This document shows positions 48,879-58,177 of a stretch of 64,000 nucleotides of DNA, piece after piece. The stretch spans positions 314,924 to 378,923 of the forward strand of contig NZ_ACIS01000004.1 of NCBI RefSeq assembly GCF_000174355.1, written 5' to 3'. The notes under the pieces are model-generated. The model worked only from the letters and a program-made list of their open reading frames with translations, was not told where the DNA came from and did no database searches. The stretch comes from Pseudogulbenkiania ferrooxidans 2002. Lineage in GTDB: Bacteria; Pseudomonadota; Gammaproteobacteria; Burkholderiales; Chromobacteriaceae. The stretch's first letter is position 1, and each line of letters starts with the position of its first letter. Both the position numbers and the translations under genes were made by a program.

Positions 48879-50330
48879 TCAGATCACCCATAAATCGGTA
48901 AAAGCATTCACCGCCGTTGTCAGCAGTGTTTCCTGATCGCGGCACAGCGCGAAGATGGCCGCCTGCTGCTTGGCCGGGAAGCGATGCGCCAGGTGGGTCC
49001 TGAACTTGTTCTCCAGCAGCGGAATGCCCTCCGCCCGCCGCCGCGGGTGGCCGAGCGGGTATTCGCACACCGCTTCGTCGAGCACGCTGCCGTCGTTCAG
49101 GGTGACGGTGAGCGCGTTGGCGATGCTGCGCTTGTCGGGATCGTGGTAGTCGCGGGTGAAGGCCGGGTCTTCCATGCAGTTTATCCGGGCACGCAAGGCG
49201 TCGATGCGCGGGTCGGCGGCGACGTCGTCTTCGTAGTCGGCGGCGCTCAGGCGGCCGAAGATCAGTGGCACGGCCACCATGTACTGGATGCAGTGGTCGC
49301 GGTCGGCCGGGTTGGCCAGCGGGCCCTGCTTGTCGATGATGCGCAGGCAAGCCTCCTGGGTGCGGACGGCGATATGCCGGATATCGGCGGCGGACTTGCC
49401 TTGCCGGGCCAGCTCGCCTTGCAGTGCCAGCGCGCATTCCACGGCGGTCTGAGCATGGAACTCGGCCGGAAACGCGATCTTGAACAGCACGTTCTCCATC
49501 ACGTAGCTGCCGTAGGGGCGCGGGAGCGTGAACGGCTGGCCCCGGAACAGCACGTCGTAGAAGCCCCAGCCCTTGGCGCTCAACACGCCCGGGATACCCA
49601 TCTCGCCCTTGAGGCTGAAGCGCGCCAGGCGCACGCCGCGGCTGGTGGCGTCGCCCGCCGCCCACGATTTGCGGGAGCCGGTGTTGGGGGCGTGGCGGTA
49701 GGTGCGCAGACTCTGGCCGTCGACGAAGGCCTGGCTCACGGCGTTGACGATTTCCTCCTTGCTGCAGCCCATCAGTTTGGCGCACACGGCGGCGGAGGCC
49801 ACCTTCACCAGCACCACGTGGTCCAGCCCGACCTTGTTGAAGCTGTTTTCCAGCGCGAGGCAGCCTTGGATCTCGTGCGCCTTGATCATGCTTTCCAGCA
49901 CGTCCTTCATCATCAGTGGCGCCTGGCCACGGGCGACACGCTCCCGCGACACCCAGTCGGCGGTGGCGAGGATGCCGCCCAGGTTGTCGGACGGATGCCC
50001 CCACTCGGCGGCGAGCCAGGTGTCGTTGAAATCGAGCCAGCGGATCATCGTGCCGATGGTGAACGCGGCCTGCTCCGGGTCGAGCTGGAACTGGGTGCCG
50101 GGCACCCGGGCGCCGTTCGGCACGATGGTGCCCGGCACGATCGGCCCCAGGAGCTTGGTGCAGGCGGGGTAGGACAGCGCTGCCAGGCCGCAGCCCAAGG
50201 TGTCCATCAGGCACAGGCGGGCGGTGTCCCAGGCTTGGGGAGAGGTGATGGCGTAATCGGCGACGTAGTCGGCGATGTCGACCAGCACCTGATCGGCATC
50301 GGGGCGCGCGTTGGAGAGAAGGGCAGACAT
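48879..50330 (-). CDS. prpD: 2-methylcitrate dehydratase PrpD
   Basis: A 483-residue enzyme of the MmgE/PrpD fold that dehydrates 2-methylcitrate in propionate breakdown. The N-terminal half carries [10 protein letters not shown] and the conserved [20 protein letters not shown] segment, and [18 protein letters not shown] follows. The start at 50330 has AGGAGGAA upstream. It is the last gene of the prp operon. acnD and prpF in the same operon offer a second route for the same step. Confidence 0.95.
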   Translation of the reverse strand: MSALLSNARPDADQVLVDIADYVADYAITSPQAWDTARLCLMDTLGCGLAALSYPACTKLLGPIVPGTIVPNGARVPGTQFQLDPEQAAFTIGTMIRWLDFNDTWLAAEWGHPSDNLGGILATADWVSRERVARGQAPLMMKDVLESMIKAHEIQGCLALENSFNKVGLDHVVLVKVASAAVCAKLMGCSKEEIVNAVSQAFVDGQSLRTYRHAPNTGSRKSWAAGDATSRGVRLARFSLKGEMGIPGVLSAKGWGFYDVLFRGQPFTLPRPYGSYVMENVLFKIAFPAEFHAQTAVECALALQGELARQGKSAADIRHIAVRTQEACLRIIDKQGPLANPADRDHCIQYMVAVPLIFGRLSAADYEDDVAADPRIDALRARINCMEDPAFTRDYHDPDKRSIANALTVTLNDGSVLDEAVCEYPLGHPRRRAEGIPLLENKFRTHLAHRFPAKQQAAIFALCRDQETLLTTAVNAFTDLWVI

Positions 50331-50451
50331 GCGTTCCTCCTAATGGGGGCACCGTCGAACCGCCGCTTCATGCGCTCGGGGAGGGCGAGCGGGCACAAGC
50401 TGCGTTGTTGCCGCCGCATGGAAAGCCGGCCCGCTCATCCGCCCCGGCCGG

Positions 50452-50462
50452 GTTGGCCGAAG
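50452..50462 (+). repeat. GTTGGCCGAAG copy between prpF and prpD
   Basis: Exact intergenic copy. Confidence 0.85.
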
Positions 50463-50504
50463 CCGGATCAACCGGCCGTCGCTGTACTGCAGTTTAGCTC
50501 GCGC

Positions 50505-51692
50505 TCAGAACGCGTCGCCCGGTACGCGCACCCAGCCTTCCATCAGCACGCGCGCGCTGCGGCTCATGATGGCCTTGGTCACGGTCCACTGGCCATCGAT
50601 CTGGCGTGCCTCGGCGCCCACGCGCAGCGTGCCCGAGGGGTGGCCGAAGCGCACCGCGGTGCGTTCGCCGCCGCCGGCCGCCAGGTTGACCAGGGTGCCG
50701 GGGATGGCGGCGGCGGTGCCGATGGCGACCGCGGCGGTGCCCATCATGGCGTGGTGCAGCTTGCCCATGGACAGCGCGCGCACCAGGAGGTCGACGTCGC
50801 CGGCCTTGATCTGCTTGCCGCTGGAGGCGGTGTAGTCCTGGGGCGGCGCCACGAAGGCGATCTTCGGGGTGTGCTGGCGCGTGGCGGCCTCTTCCGGGGT
50901 CTTGATCAGGCCCATGCGCAGCGCGCCGGCGACACGAATGGCTTCGAATTTCGCCAGCGCGGCCGGGTCGGTGTTGATGGCTTCGCGCAGCTCGGTGCCG
51001 GTGTAGCCGATATCGGCGGCGTTGACGAACACGGTGGGGATGCCGGCAGTGATCATGGTGGCCTTGAAGGTGCCGACGCCGGGCACGTCCAGATCGTCCA
51101 CCAGCTTGCCGGTGGGGAACATGCTGCCGCCTTCGTCACCATCATCGGACGGGTCGAGGAATTCCAGTACGATCTCGGCGGCCGGGAAGGTCACGCCGTC
51201 CAGTTCGAAATCGCCGGTTTCCTGCACTTGGCCATTGGTCACAGGGACGTGGGCGATGATGGTTTTCTGGATGTTGGCCTGCCAGATGCGTACCACGCAC
51301 ACGCCGTTGTCCGGAATGCGCGCCGGGTCGACCAAGCCGGCGTGCAGGGCGAAGGCGCCAGCGGCGGTGGAGAGGTTGCCGCAGTTGCCACTCCAGTCCA
51401 CGAAGGCCTTGTCGATGGCGACCTGGCCATAGAGGTAGTCGACGTCGTGGTCGGGCTGCGTGCTCTTGGACAGGATCACGCACTTGCTGGTGCTGGAGGT
51501 GGCGCCGCCCATGCCGTCGATGTGGGCGGAGTAGGGGTCGGGGCTGCCGATCACGCGCATGAACAGCTTGTCGCGCGCCGGACCAGGCACCTGGCAGCGT
51601 TCCGGCAGGTCTTGCAGGCGGAAGAACACGCCCTTGCTGGTGCCGCCGCGGATATAGGTGGCGGGAATCTTGATCTGGGGTTGGTGAGCCAT
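50505..51692 (-). CDS. prpF: 2-methylaconitate cis-trans isomerase PrpF
   Basis: A 395-residue isomerase that turns the trans-methylaconitate made by AcnD into the cis isomer. PrpF signatures are IRGGTSKGVFFR, GGATSSTSKCVIL and the SGNCGNLSTAAGAFA segment near the active site. The start is the ATG at 51692. The gap to acnD holds a long hairpin (51728-51765). Confidence 0.95.
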   Translation of the reverse strand: MAHQPQIKIPATYIRGGTSKGVFFRLQDLPERCQVPGPARDKLFMRVIGSPDPYSAHIDGMGGATSSTSKCVILSKSTQPDHDVDYLYGQVAIDKAFVDWSGNCGNLSTAAGAFALHAGLVDPARIPDNGVCVVRIWQANIQKTIIAHVPVTNGQVQETGDFELDGVTFPAAEIVLEFLDPSDDGDEGGSMFPTGKLVDDLDVPGVGTFKATMITAGIPTVFVNAADIGYTGTELREAINTDPAALAKFEAIRVAGALRMGLIKTPEEAATRQHTPKIAFVAPPQDYTASSGKQIKAGDVDLLVRALSMGKLHHAMMGTAAVAIGTAAAIPGTLVNLAAGGGERTAVRFGHPSGTLRVGAEARQIDGQWTVTKAIMSRSARVLMEGWVRVPGDAF

Positions 51693-51727
51693 GAGCTGAT
51701 TGTCCTGATGAAACCGGGGTGGCGGTT

Positions 51728-51765
51728 CGGCCAACGTTGCCGCCTTGCCGGGGCAACGTTGGCCG
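51728..51765 (-). other. Intercistronic hairpin, acnD-prpF
   Basis: A perfect 14-pair stem CGGCCAACGTTGCC / GGCAACGTTGGCCG around a ten-base loop. The arms are variants of the dispersed GTTGGCCGAAG word. Confidence 0.7.
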
Positions 51766-51776
51766 TCTGCTGATGC

Positions 51777-54389
51777 TTACGCTGCGGTCGAGGCTTCGAG
51801 GAAGTCCTGCGCGAAGCGCTGCAGCACGCCGCCGGCCTCGTAGATCGACACTTCCTCCGCGGTATCGAGGCGGCAGGTGACGGGCACCTCGACGCGTTCG
51901 CCGTTCCGGCGCTGGATCACCAGCGTGAGGTCGGCGCGCGGTTTGCGCTCGCCGATCACGTCGAAGGTCTCGGTGCCGTCGATGCCCAGGGTCTTGCGAT
52001 TCACACCCGGCTTGAACTCCAGCGGCAGCACGCCCATGCCGATCAGGTTGGTGCGGTGGATGCGCTCGAAGCCCTCGGCCGCGATGGCTTCCACCCCGGC
52101 CAGGCGCACGCCCTTGGCGGCCCAGTCGCGCGAGGAGCCCTGGCCGTAGTCGGCGCCGGCGATGATGATCAGGGGCTGCTTGCGCTCCATGTAGGTTTCG
52201 ATGGCTTCCCACATGCGCATCACCTTGCCCTCCGGCTCGACGCGCGCCAGCGAGCCCTTCTTCACCTCGCCGTCCACCACCGCCATCTCGTTCACCAGCT
52301 GCGGTTGGCGAAAGGTGGCGCGCTGCGCGGTGAGGTGGTCGCCGCGATGGGTGGCGTAGGAGTTGAAATCCTCTTCCGGCAGGCCCATTTTCGCCAGGTA
52401 TTCGCCGGCGGCGCTATTGGCCAGGATGGCGTTGGACGGCGACAGGTGGTCGGTGGTGATGTTGTCCGGCAGCACCGCCAGCGGACGCATGCCCTTGAGC
52501 GTGCGCTCGCCGGCCAGAGCGCCTTCCCAGTACGGCGGGCGGCGGATGTAGGTCGACTGCGGGCGCCAGTCGTAGAGCGGGCTCTTGGCTTCTTCCACGG
52601 TGCCCAGGTCGAACATCGGGATGTAGATCTGCTTGAACTGTTCCGGCTTCACGCAGCGCGCCACGATGGCGTCGATTTCCTCGTCGCTCGGCCACAGGTC
52701 TTTCAGCGTGATGGCCTGGCCGTCCTTGTCGTAGCCCAGCGCGTCCTGCTCGATGTCGAAGCGCACGGTGCCGGCGATGGCATAGGCCACCACCAGCGGC
52801 GGGGAGGCGAGGAAGGCCTGCTTGGCGTAGGGGTGGATGCGGCCGTCGAAGTTGCGGTTGCCGGACAACACGGCGGTGGCGTACAGGTCGCGCTCGATGA
52901 TTTCCTGCTGGATCTTCGGGTCCAGCGCGCCGGACATGCCGTTACAGGTGGTGCAGGCATAGGCCACGATGCCGAAGCCCAGCTTTTCCAGTTCCGGCAA
53001 CAGGCCGGCTTCTTCCAGATAGAGCTTGGCCACCTTGGAGCCGGGCGCGAACGAGGTCTTCACCCACGGCTTGCGCACCAGGCCCAGGGCATTGGCTTTT
53101 TTCGCCAGCAGGGCGGCCGCCACCACGTTGCGCGGGTTGGAGGTGTTGGTGCAGCTGGTGATGGCGGCGATGATCACCGCGCCATCCGGCAGCAGGCCCT
53201 GGGCTTCCTCGGCGCGAGCCGCCTGCAGCTTGGCCTCGTCGGCGATGCCGCGTTCGTGCAGGGCCGAGGTCGGCAGGCGCTTGTGCGGGTTGGACGGGCC
53301 GGCCATGTTGCGCACCACGGTGGAGAGATCGAACTCCAGCACGCGTTCGTACTCGGCGCGGGCCAGGCTGTCGGCCCACAGGCCGGTGAGCTTGGCGTAG
53401 TTTTCCACCAGCGCCACCTGCTCCGGTTCGCGGCCGGTGAGCTTCAGGTAATCGATGGTCTGGTCGTCGATGTAGAACATCGCGGCGGTGGCGCCGTATT
53501 CCGGGCACATGTTGGAGATGGTGGCTCGGTCGCCGATGCTCAGCTTGGCCGCGCCGTCGCCGAAGAACTCCACCCAGGCGCCGACCACGCGCTCCTTGCG
53601 CAGGAACTCGGTGAGCGCCAGCACGATGTCGGTGGCGGTGATGCCGGGCTGGCGCTGGCCGGTGAGCTTCACCCCGACGATGTCCGGCAGGCGCATCATC
53701 GAGGCGCGGCCTAGCATCACGGTTTCCGCTTCCAGCCCGCCCACGCCGATGGCGATCACGCCCAGCGCGTCCACGTGCGGGGTATGGCTGTCGGTGCCGA
53801 CGCAGGTGTCGGGGAAGGCCACGCCGTCGCGTGCCTGGATCACCGGCGACATTTTTTCCAGGTTGATCTGGTGCATGATGCCGTTGCCCGCCGGGATCAC
53901 GTCCACGTTCTTGAACGCGGTGCGCGTCCAGTCGATGAAGTGGAAGCGGTCCTCGTTGCGGCGGTCTTCGATGGCACGGTTTTTCTCGAACGCCTCCGGG
54001 TCGTAGCCGCCGCATTCCACGGCCAGCGAGTGATCCACGATGAGCTGGGTGGGGACCTCCGGGTTCACCTTGGCCGGGTCGCCGCCTTTTTCGGCGATGG
54101 CGTCGCGCAGGCCGGCCAGGTCGACCAGCGCGGTCTGGCCCAGGATGTCGTGGCACACCACGCGCGCTGGGTACCAGGGGAAATCCAGGTCGCGGCGGCG
54201 TTCGATCAGCTGCTTGAGCGCGTCGGTCAGCAGCGCCGGGTCGCAGCGGCGCACCAGCTGTTCGGCCAGTACGCGCGAGGTATACGGCAGCGTGTCATAG
54301 GCGCCGGGCTGGATGGCGTCGACCGCGGCGCGCGTGTCGAAGTAATCCAGGGCCGTGCCGGGCAGGTGTTTGCGGTATGCGGTATTCAT
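51777..54389 (-). CDS. acnD: Iron-sulfur-dependent 2-methylisocitrate dehydratase AcnD
   Basis: An 870-residue aconitase-fold enzyme that dehydrates 2-methylcitrate to trans-2-methylaconitate. The 4Fe-4S cysteines are seen in ITSCTNTSNP and ACTTCNGMSG, and the substrate motif VGTDSHTPHVDALGV is present. The length and the neighbouring prpF mark it as AcnD rather than a citric-acid-cycle aconitase. The start is the ATG at 54389. A GC-rich 200-base gap with a hairpin separates it from prpC. Confidence 0.95.
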   Translation of the reverse strand: MNTAYRKHLPGTALDYFDTRAAVDAIQPGAYDTLPYTSRVLAEQLVRRCDPALLTDALKQLIERRRDLDFPWYPARVVCHDILGQTALVDLAGLRDAIAEKGGDPAKVNPEVPTQLIVDHSLAVECGGYDPEAFEKNRAIEDRRNEDRFHFIDWTRTAFKNVDVIPAGNGIMHQINLEKMSPVIQARDGVAFPDTCVGTDSHTPHVDALGVIAIGVGGLEAETVMLGRASMMRLPDIVGVKLTGQRQPGITATDIVLALTEFLRKERVVGAWVEFFGDGAAKLSIGDRATISNMCPEYGATAAMFYIDDQTIDYLKLTGREPEQVALVENYAKLTGLWADSLARAEYERVLEFDLSTVVRNMAGPSNPHKRLPTSALHERGIADEAKLQAARAEEAQGLLPDGAVIIAAITSCTNTSNPRNVVAAALLAKKANALGLVRKPWVKTSFAPGSKVAKLYLEEAGLLPELEKLGFGIVAYACTTCNGMSGALDPKIQQEIIERDLYATAVLSGNRNFDGRIHPYAKQAFLASPPLVVAYAIAGTVRFDIEQDALGYDKDGQAITLKDLWPSDEEIDAIVARCVKPEQFKQIYIPMFDLGTVEEAKSPLYDWRPQSTYIRRPPYWEGALAGERTLKGMRPLAVLPDNITTDHLSPSNAILANSAAGEYLAKMGLPEEDFNSYATHRGDHLTAQRATFRQPQLVNEMAVVDGEVKKGSLARVEPEGKVMRMWEAIETYMERKQPLIIIAGADYGQGSSRDWAAKGVRLAGVEAIAAEGFERIHRTNLIGMGVLPLEFKPGVNRKTLGIDGTETFDVIGERKPRADLTLVIQRRNGERVEVPVTCRLDTAEEVSIYEAGGVLQRFAQDFLEASTAA

Positions 54390-54464
54390 GGTGTCGAGGC
54401 CCGAGGGTGATGTTCTGTGTCAGCGGGGCGGCTCGCCGGCCGCCTCCGTCCGTGTTTCAGCCAG

Positions 54465-54490
54465 CCTGCCGGCGCAGTCGCGCCGGCAGG
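54465..54490 (-). other. Intercistronic hairpin, prpC-acnD
   Basis: A perfect 11-pair stem CCTGCCGGCGC / GCGCCGGCAGG with an AGTC loop, in a 198-base gap that holds no gene. Confidence 0.7.
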
Positions 54491-54587
54491 TGGCGGCCAT
54501 CCGCTCCCGGTATCCTCGCCCGCCTAGAGGGGGCCGTGAGGATGCCGGCGCCGGGCGGGCCGCGGCGCGCCCGGCAGGCGGGGTGTG

Positions 54588-55736
54588 TCAGCGCTGAGCC
54601 AGCGGCACGAAAGACTGATCTTCCGGGCCGACGTAGTTGGCCGAAGGTCGGATGATCTTGCCGTCGATGCGCTGCTCGATCACGTGCGCGCTCCAGCCGC
54701 TGGTGCGGGCGATCACGAACAGCGGGGTGAACATCGCGGTTGGCACGCCCATCATGTGGTAGCTCACGGCGCTGAACCAGTCGAGGTTGGGGAACATCTT
54801 CTTGATATCCCACATCACGCTCTCCAGGCGCTCGGCGATGTCGAACATCTTGGTGTCGCCAGCGGCGACGGACAGCTCGCGTGCCACTTCCTTGATCACC
54901 TTGTTGCGCGGGTCGCTGATGGTGTAAACGGGATGGCCGAAGCCGATCACCACTTCCTTGCGCTCGACGCGTGCCTTGATGTCGATCTCGGCCTCGTCCG
55001 GGTTCTCGTAGCGCTTCTGCACTTCGAACGCCACTTCGTTGGCGCCGCCGTGTTTCGGGCCGCGCAGCGCGCCGATGGCGCCGGTGATGGCGCTGTACAT
55101 GTCAGAACCGGTGCCGGCGATGACACGGGCGGTGAAGGTGGACGCGTTGAATTCATGCTCGGCGTACAGGTTGAGCGAGGTATGCATGGCGCGTACCCAC
55201 TGCTCTGACGGTTTCTCGCCGTGCAACAGGTGCAGGAAGTGGCCGCCGATGGAGTCGTCGTCGGTTTCCACCTCGATGCGCTTGCCGTTGTGACTGAAGT
55301 GATACCAGTAGAGCAGCATGGAGCCCAGGCTGGCTATCAGGCGGTCGGCGATGTCGCGCGCGCCGGCCATGTTGTGATCGTCTTTTTCCGGCAGGGTGCA
55401 ACCCAGCGCGGAGACGCCGCTGCGCATCACGTCCATCGGGTGGGCGGCGGCCGGCAGCGCTTCCAGCGCGGCCTTTACCGAGGCCGGCAGGCCGCGCAGG
55501 CTCTTCAGCTTCTTCTTGTAGCCGGTGAGCTCGGCCTGGTTCGGCAGCTTGCCGTGCACCAGCAGGTAGGCGACTTCTTCGAATTCACAGTGGGCGGCCA
55601 GGTCCAGGATGTCGTAGCCGCGGTAGTGCAGGTCGTTGCCGCTGCGGCCAACGGTGCACAGGGCGGTGTTGCCGGCGGCCACGCCGGAGAGGGCGACCGA
55701 TTTCTTCGGCTTGGCGGTAAGAACGACTTCACTCAT
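54588..55736 (-). CDS. prpC: 2-methylcitrate synthase PrpC
   Basis: A 382-residue citrate synthase-fold enzyme that joins propionyl-CoA and oxaloacetate. Catalytic segments are [29 protein letters not shown] and GFGHPVYT, and the methylcitrate-synthase opening [18 protein letters not shown] is present. The start is the ATG at 55736 with AGGAG upstream. One copy of the GTTGGCCGAAG word lies in the last codons (54636). Confidence 0.95.
   Translation of the reverse strand: MSEVVLTAKPKKSVALSGVAAGNTALCTVGRSGNDLHYRGYDILDLAAHCEFEEVAYLLVHGKLPNQAELTGYKKKLKSLRGLPASVKAALEALPAAAHPMDVMRSGVSALGCTLPEKDDHNMAGARDIADRLIASLGSMLLYWYHFSHNGKRIEVETDDDSIGGHFLHLLHGEKPSEQWVRAMHTSLNLYAEHEFNASTFTARVIAGTGSDMYSAITGAIGALRGPKHGGANEVAFEVQKRYENPDEAEIDIKARVERKEVVIGFGHPVYTISDPRNKVIKEVARELSVAAGDTKMFDIAERLESVMWDIKKMFPNLDWFSAVSYHMMGVPTAMFTPLFVIARTSGWSAHVIEQRIDGKIIRPSANYVGPEDQSFVPLAQR
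54636..54646 (+). repeat. GTTGGCCGAAG copy in prpC
   Basis: Exact copy inside the 3' end of the gene, on the strand opposite to coding. Confidence 0.85.
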
Positions 55737-55795
55737 TTCCTTCTCCTCTAAATGTAACGGCAATACGGGGCGGCCTGCGGCTTGTTGTCGGGCGT

Positions 55796-55806
55796 CTTCG
55801 GCCAAC
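55796..55806 (-). repeat. GTTGGCCGAAG copy between prpC and prpB
   Basis: Exact intergenic copy, extended to AGGTTGGCCGAAG. Confidence 0.85.
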
Positions 55807-55823
55807 CTGATGTGGTCTGTGGT

Positions 55824-56699
55824 TTACTTTTCCTGGCTGAACAGCACGTCCAGCTTCTGCTCGTAAGCGTGGTAGCCCAGATGGTCATAGAGCTCCATGC
55901 GCGTTTGCATCTTGTCGATCACGTTTTTCTGCGTGCCGTCCTGGCGGATCGCGCTGTACACCTCCAGGGCCGCCTTGCTCATGGCGCGGAACGCAGAGAG
56001 CGGGTAGAGCACCAGGCTCACGCCGTTGGCGCCGAGTTCCTGCGTGGTGTAGAGCGGGGTGGAGCCGAACTCGGTGATGTTGGCCAGTACCGGCACTTTC
56101 ACGGCGGCGGCGAACTGCTTGTACATCGCCAGATCGGTCATCGCCTCGGGGAAGATCATGTCCGCGCCGGCCTCGACGCAGGCCACGGCGCGCTCGATCG
56201 CGGCGTCCAGGCCTTCCACGGCCAGCGCATCGGTGCGGGCCATGATCACGAAGCTGTCGTCACGGCGCGCATCCACGGCCGCCTTGATGCGGTCGACCAT
56301 CTCGTCCTTGGACACGATCGCCTTGTTCGGGCGATGGCCGCAGCGCTTCTGCTGGACTTGGTCTTCGATGTGTACCGCGGCGGCGCCGGCCTTTTCCAGG
56401 CTGCGGATGGCGCGGGCGATGTTGAACGCGCCGCCCCAGCCGGTGTCGATGTCCACCAGCAGCGGCAGCTCGGTGGCCTCGGTGATGCGGCGTACGTCGA
56501 TCAGAACGTCTTCCAGCGTGGTGATGCCAAGATCAGGAATGCCGCACGAGCAGGCCGCCACGCCGCCGCCGGACAGGTACAGCGCCTTAAAGCCGGCGTG
56601 CTCGGCCAGGCGGGCGGCGTAGGCATTGACGGCCCCCATCACCTGCAACGGTTTTTCCTGCTCCACGGCCTGTCTGAAACGGTTTCCCGGGGTGTGCAT
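55824..56699 (-). CDS. prpB: 2-methylisocitrate lyase PrpB
   Basis: A 291-residue enzyme of the isocitrate lyase/PEP mutase superfamily that splits 2-methylisocitrate into pyruvate and succinate. The catalytic KRCGHRPNK loop, [10 protein letters not shown] and [11 protein letters not shown] are present. The start is the ATG at 56699 with AAGGAGAA upstream; ATG 56723 would add eight residues. First gene of the operon. Confidence 0.95.
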   Translation of the reverse strand: MHTPGNRFRQAVEQEKPLQVMGAVNAYAARLAEHAGFKALYLSGGGVAACSCGIPDLGITTLEDVLIDVRRITEATELPLLVDIDTGWGGAFNIARAIRSLEKAGAAAVHIEDQVQQKRCGHRPNKAIVSKDEMVDRIKAAVDARRDDSFVIMARTDALAVEGLDAAIERAVACVEAGADMIFPEAMTDLAMYKQFAAAVKVPVLANITEFGSTPLYTTQELGANGVSLVLYPLSAFRAMSKAALEVYSAIRQDGTQKNVIDKMQTRMELYDHLGYHAYEQKLDVLFSQEK

Positions 56700-56737
56700 C
56701 GCGCGTTCTCCTTGCGTCGTCATGGGGTGATGGCTGA

Positions 56738-56782
56738 ATTCTAGCAAGTGCTTGGTTGGTGTGTAAAGGGCGCCGAGCACAC
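56738..56782 (-). promoter_or_regulatory. Promoter and operator of the prp operon
   Basis: On the minus strand TTTACA (56767-56762) - 18 bases - TAGAAT (56743-56738) makes a good sigma-70 promoter 39 bases before the prpB start. GTGTG (56759-56763) and CACAC (56778-56782) form a spaced palindrome over the -35 element, a likely repressor or activator site. No prpR gene is adjacent. Confidence 0.6.
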
Positions 56783-56978
56783 AATGGCAAATCCCTTAAA
56801 CAGAGGGTAGACGGTGACGCTGGCGGGTGCCGGGGAAAACGACGCGCCGCCGCATTCGCCCCCGCTGACGCGGCATTGCCCTCGCCGGCGAGGCGGGGGG
56901 GGCAACGCCGCGAGCCGGGGCTTTCCGCCGTTTTCGTTTGGAGGCATCTCTGCTATGTTTCGCTCAGCACCACCAGTG

Positions 56979-57007
56979 GGAACTCATCACCCACCCTCTG
57001 GTCTAGA
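56979..57007 (+). promoter_or_regulatory. RpoE-type promoter of rpoE
   Basis: GGAACT (56979-56984) - 17 bases - TCTAGA (57002-57007) fits the extracytoplasmic sigma-E pattern GGAACTT-N16-TCTGA. It faces rpoE, as expected for an autoregulated gene. The rest of the 372-base prpB-rpoE gap shows nothing else firm. Confidence 0.65.
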
Positions 57008-57071
57008 CCGTGTCCGCCATGTGAAATACACCAAATAAACCGGTGGGCAATTCAGGGAGCATTACAACGAC

Positions 57072-57671
57072 ATGAGTGATCGTGAAATCGATCAACAGTT
57101 GGTGGAGCGTGCACAGCGAGGTGAAAAAAGAGCGTTCGATCTACTTGTCAGCAAGTATCAGCGCCGTTTAGCTCGGCTGTTGTCGCGGTTTTTACGCGAC
57201 AGCGCAGACATCGAAGACGTGACACAGGAGGCCTTCGTCAAGGCATACCGCGCCTTGCCGTCGTTTCGCGGCGAGAGTGCGTTCTATACCTGGCTATACC
57301 GGATTGGCATCAACACCGCCAAGAATTTCCTGAGTGCCAGCGGGCGACGCCCGGTCATCAACAGCGAAGTGGAGGATGAAGATGGTGAAAGTTTCGACAT
57401 GGCGTCGCAACTCCCCGACTTCAACACCCCCGAATCGGAGTTGATGAACAAGGAAATCCTGAACACGGTGAATGCAGCGGTAGAGGCATTGCCTGAGGAA
57501 CTGAGGACGGCGATTTCGCTGCGGGAAATGGATGGTCTGTCCTACGACGAAATCGCCAAGGTGATGAATTGTCCCATCGGTACGGTTCGTTCGCGCATCT
57601 TCCGGGCGCGCGAAGCAATCGCAACCGAGCTTAGGCCGCTGCTCGACACGGCCAAGAATAAAAGGTGGTAA
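57072..57671 (+). CDS. rpoE: Extracytoplasmic-stress sigma factor RpoE (AlgU)
   Basis: A 199-residue group-4 sigma factor. Region 2 (RLARLLSRFLRDSADIEDVTQEAFVKAYRALPSFRG, then FYTWLYRIGINTAKN) and region 4 (LPEELRTAISLREMDGLSYDEIAKVMNCPIGTVRSRIFRARE) are complete and close to RpoE of other proteobacteria. It directs transcription of envelope-stress genes. The anti-sigma factor gene follows within 2 bp. Confidence 0.97.
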   Translation: MSDREIDQQLVERAQRGEKRAFDLLVSKYQRRLARLLSRFLRDSADIEDVTQEAFVKAYRALPSFRGESAFYTWLYRIGINTAKNFLSASGRRPVINSEVEDEDGESFDMASQLPDFNTPESELMNKEILNTVNAAVEALPEELRTAISLREMDGLSYDEIAKVMNCPIGTVRSRIFRAREAIATELRPLLDTAKNKRW

Positions 57672-57673
57672 GC

Positions 57674-58177
57674 ATGAAAGAATCATTATCCGCACTGGTG
57701 GATAACGAACTCGACGGACCAGAGGCCTCCAAGCTGATCAGTGCCGCCAGTACCGACGAGTCGTTGAAGGAAGCATGGGATGAGTATCACCTGATCGGTG
57801 ATGCCATGCGCGCCTCCGGCCTGAACAGCATCAACGTGCGCCATCGCGTCGCGGCACGCCTGGCCGAGGAGCCGACCGTGCTGGCGCCGCGGCGCTGGTT
57901 ACGACAGGGCAGCGTGCGCACGGTCGGCGCGGTGGCGCTGGCCGCGAGCATGAGCTTTGCCGCCGTGGTGGCGTGGCAGCAGCTGGCGGTCAACGGCCAG
58001 GGCGCCGCCATGGTCGCGGAGAAGGGGGTGCCGGTGCAGGTGGCTCAGCAGGTCGAGCCAGCCAACGGCCCCATGGCACGCGACAACGGCGCCGACCCTT
58101 ATCTGCTGGCGCATCAGGAAATGGCTTCCGACCCTGATGTGGTGAAAGTCTCGCTGGGCAACGGAGTTCGCCATTGA
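57674..58177 (+). CDS. rseA: Anti-sigma factor RseA (MucA-like)
   Basis: A 167-residue membrane protein. The N-terminal cytoplasmic domain (MKESLSALVDNELDG, then AWDEYHLIGDAMR) binds RpoE. A helix follows (VGAVALAASMSFAAVVAWQQ, about 80-99), then a periplasmic tail that RseB binds and stress proteases cut. The start is the ATG at 57674. It overlaps rseB by one base (TGATG). Confidence 0.93.
   Translation: MKESLSALVDNELDGPEASKLISAASTDESLKEAWDEYHLIGDAMRASGLNSINVRHRVAARLAEEPTVLAPRRWLRQGSVRTVGAVALAASMSFAAVVAWQQLAVNGQGAAMVAEKGVPVQVAQQVEPANGPMARDNGADPYLLAHQEMASDPDVVKVSLGNGVRH

Noticed and set aside
48984-51773. Plus-strand frame of 929 codons opposite prpD and prpF
   Set aside because: Crosses two genes and their gap and has no recognisable domain.
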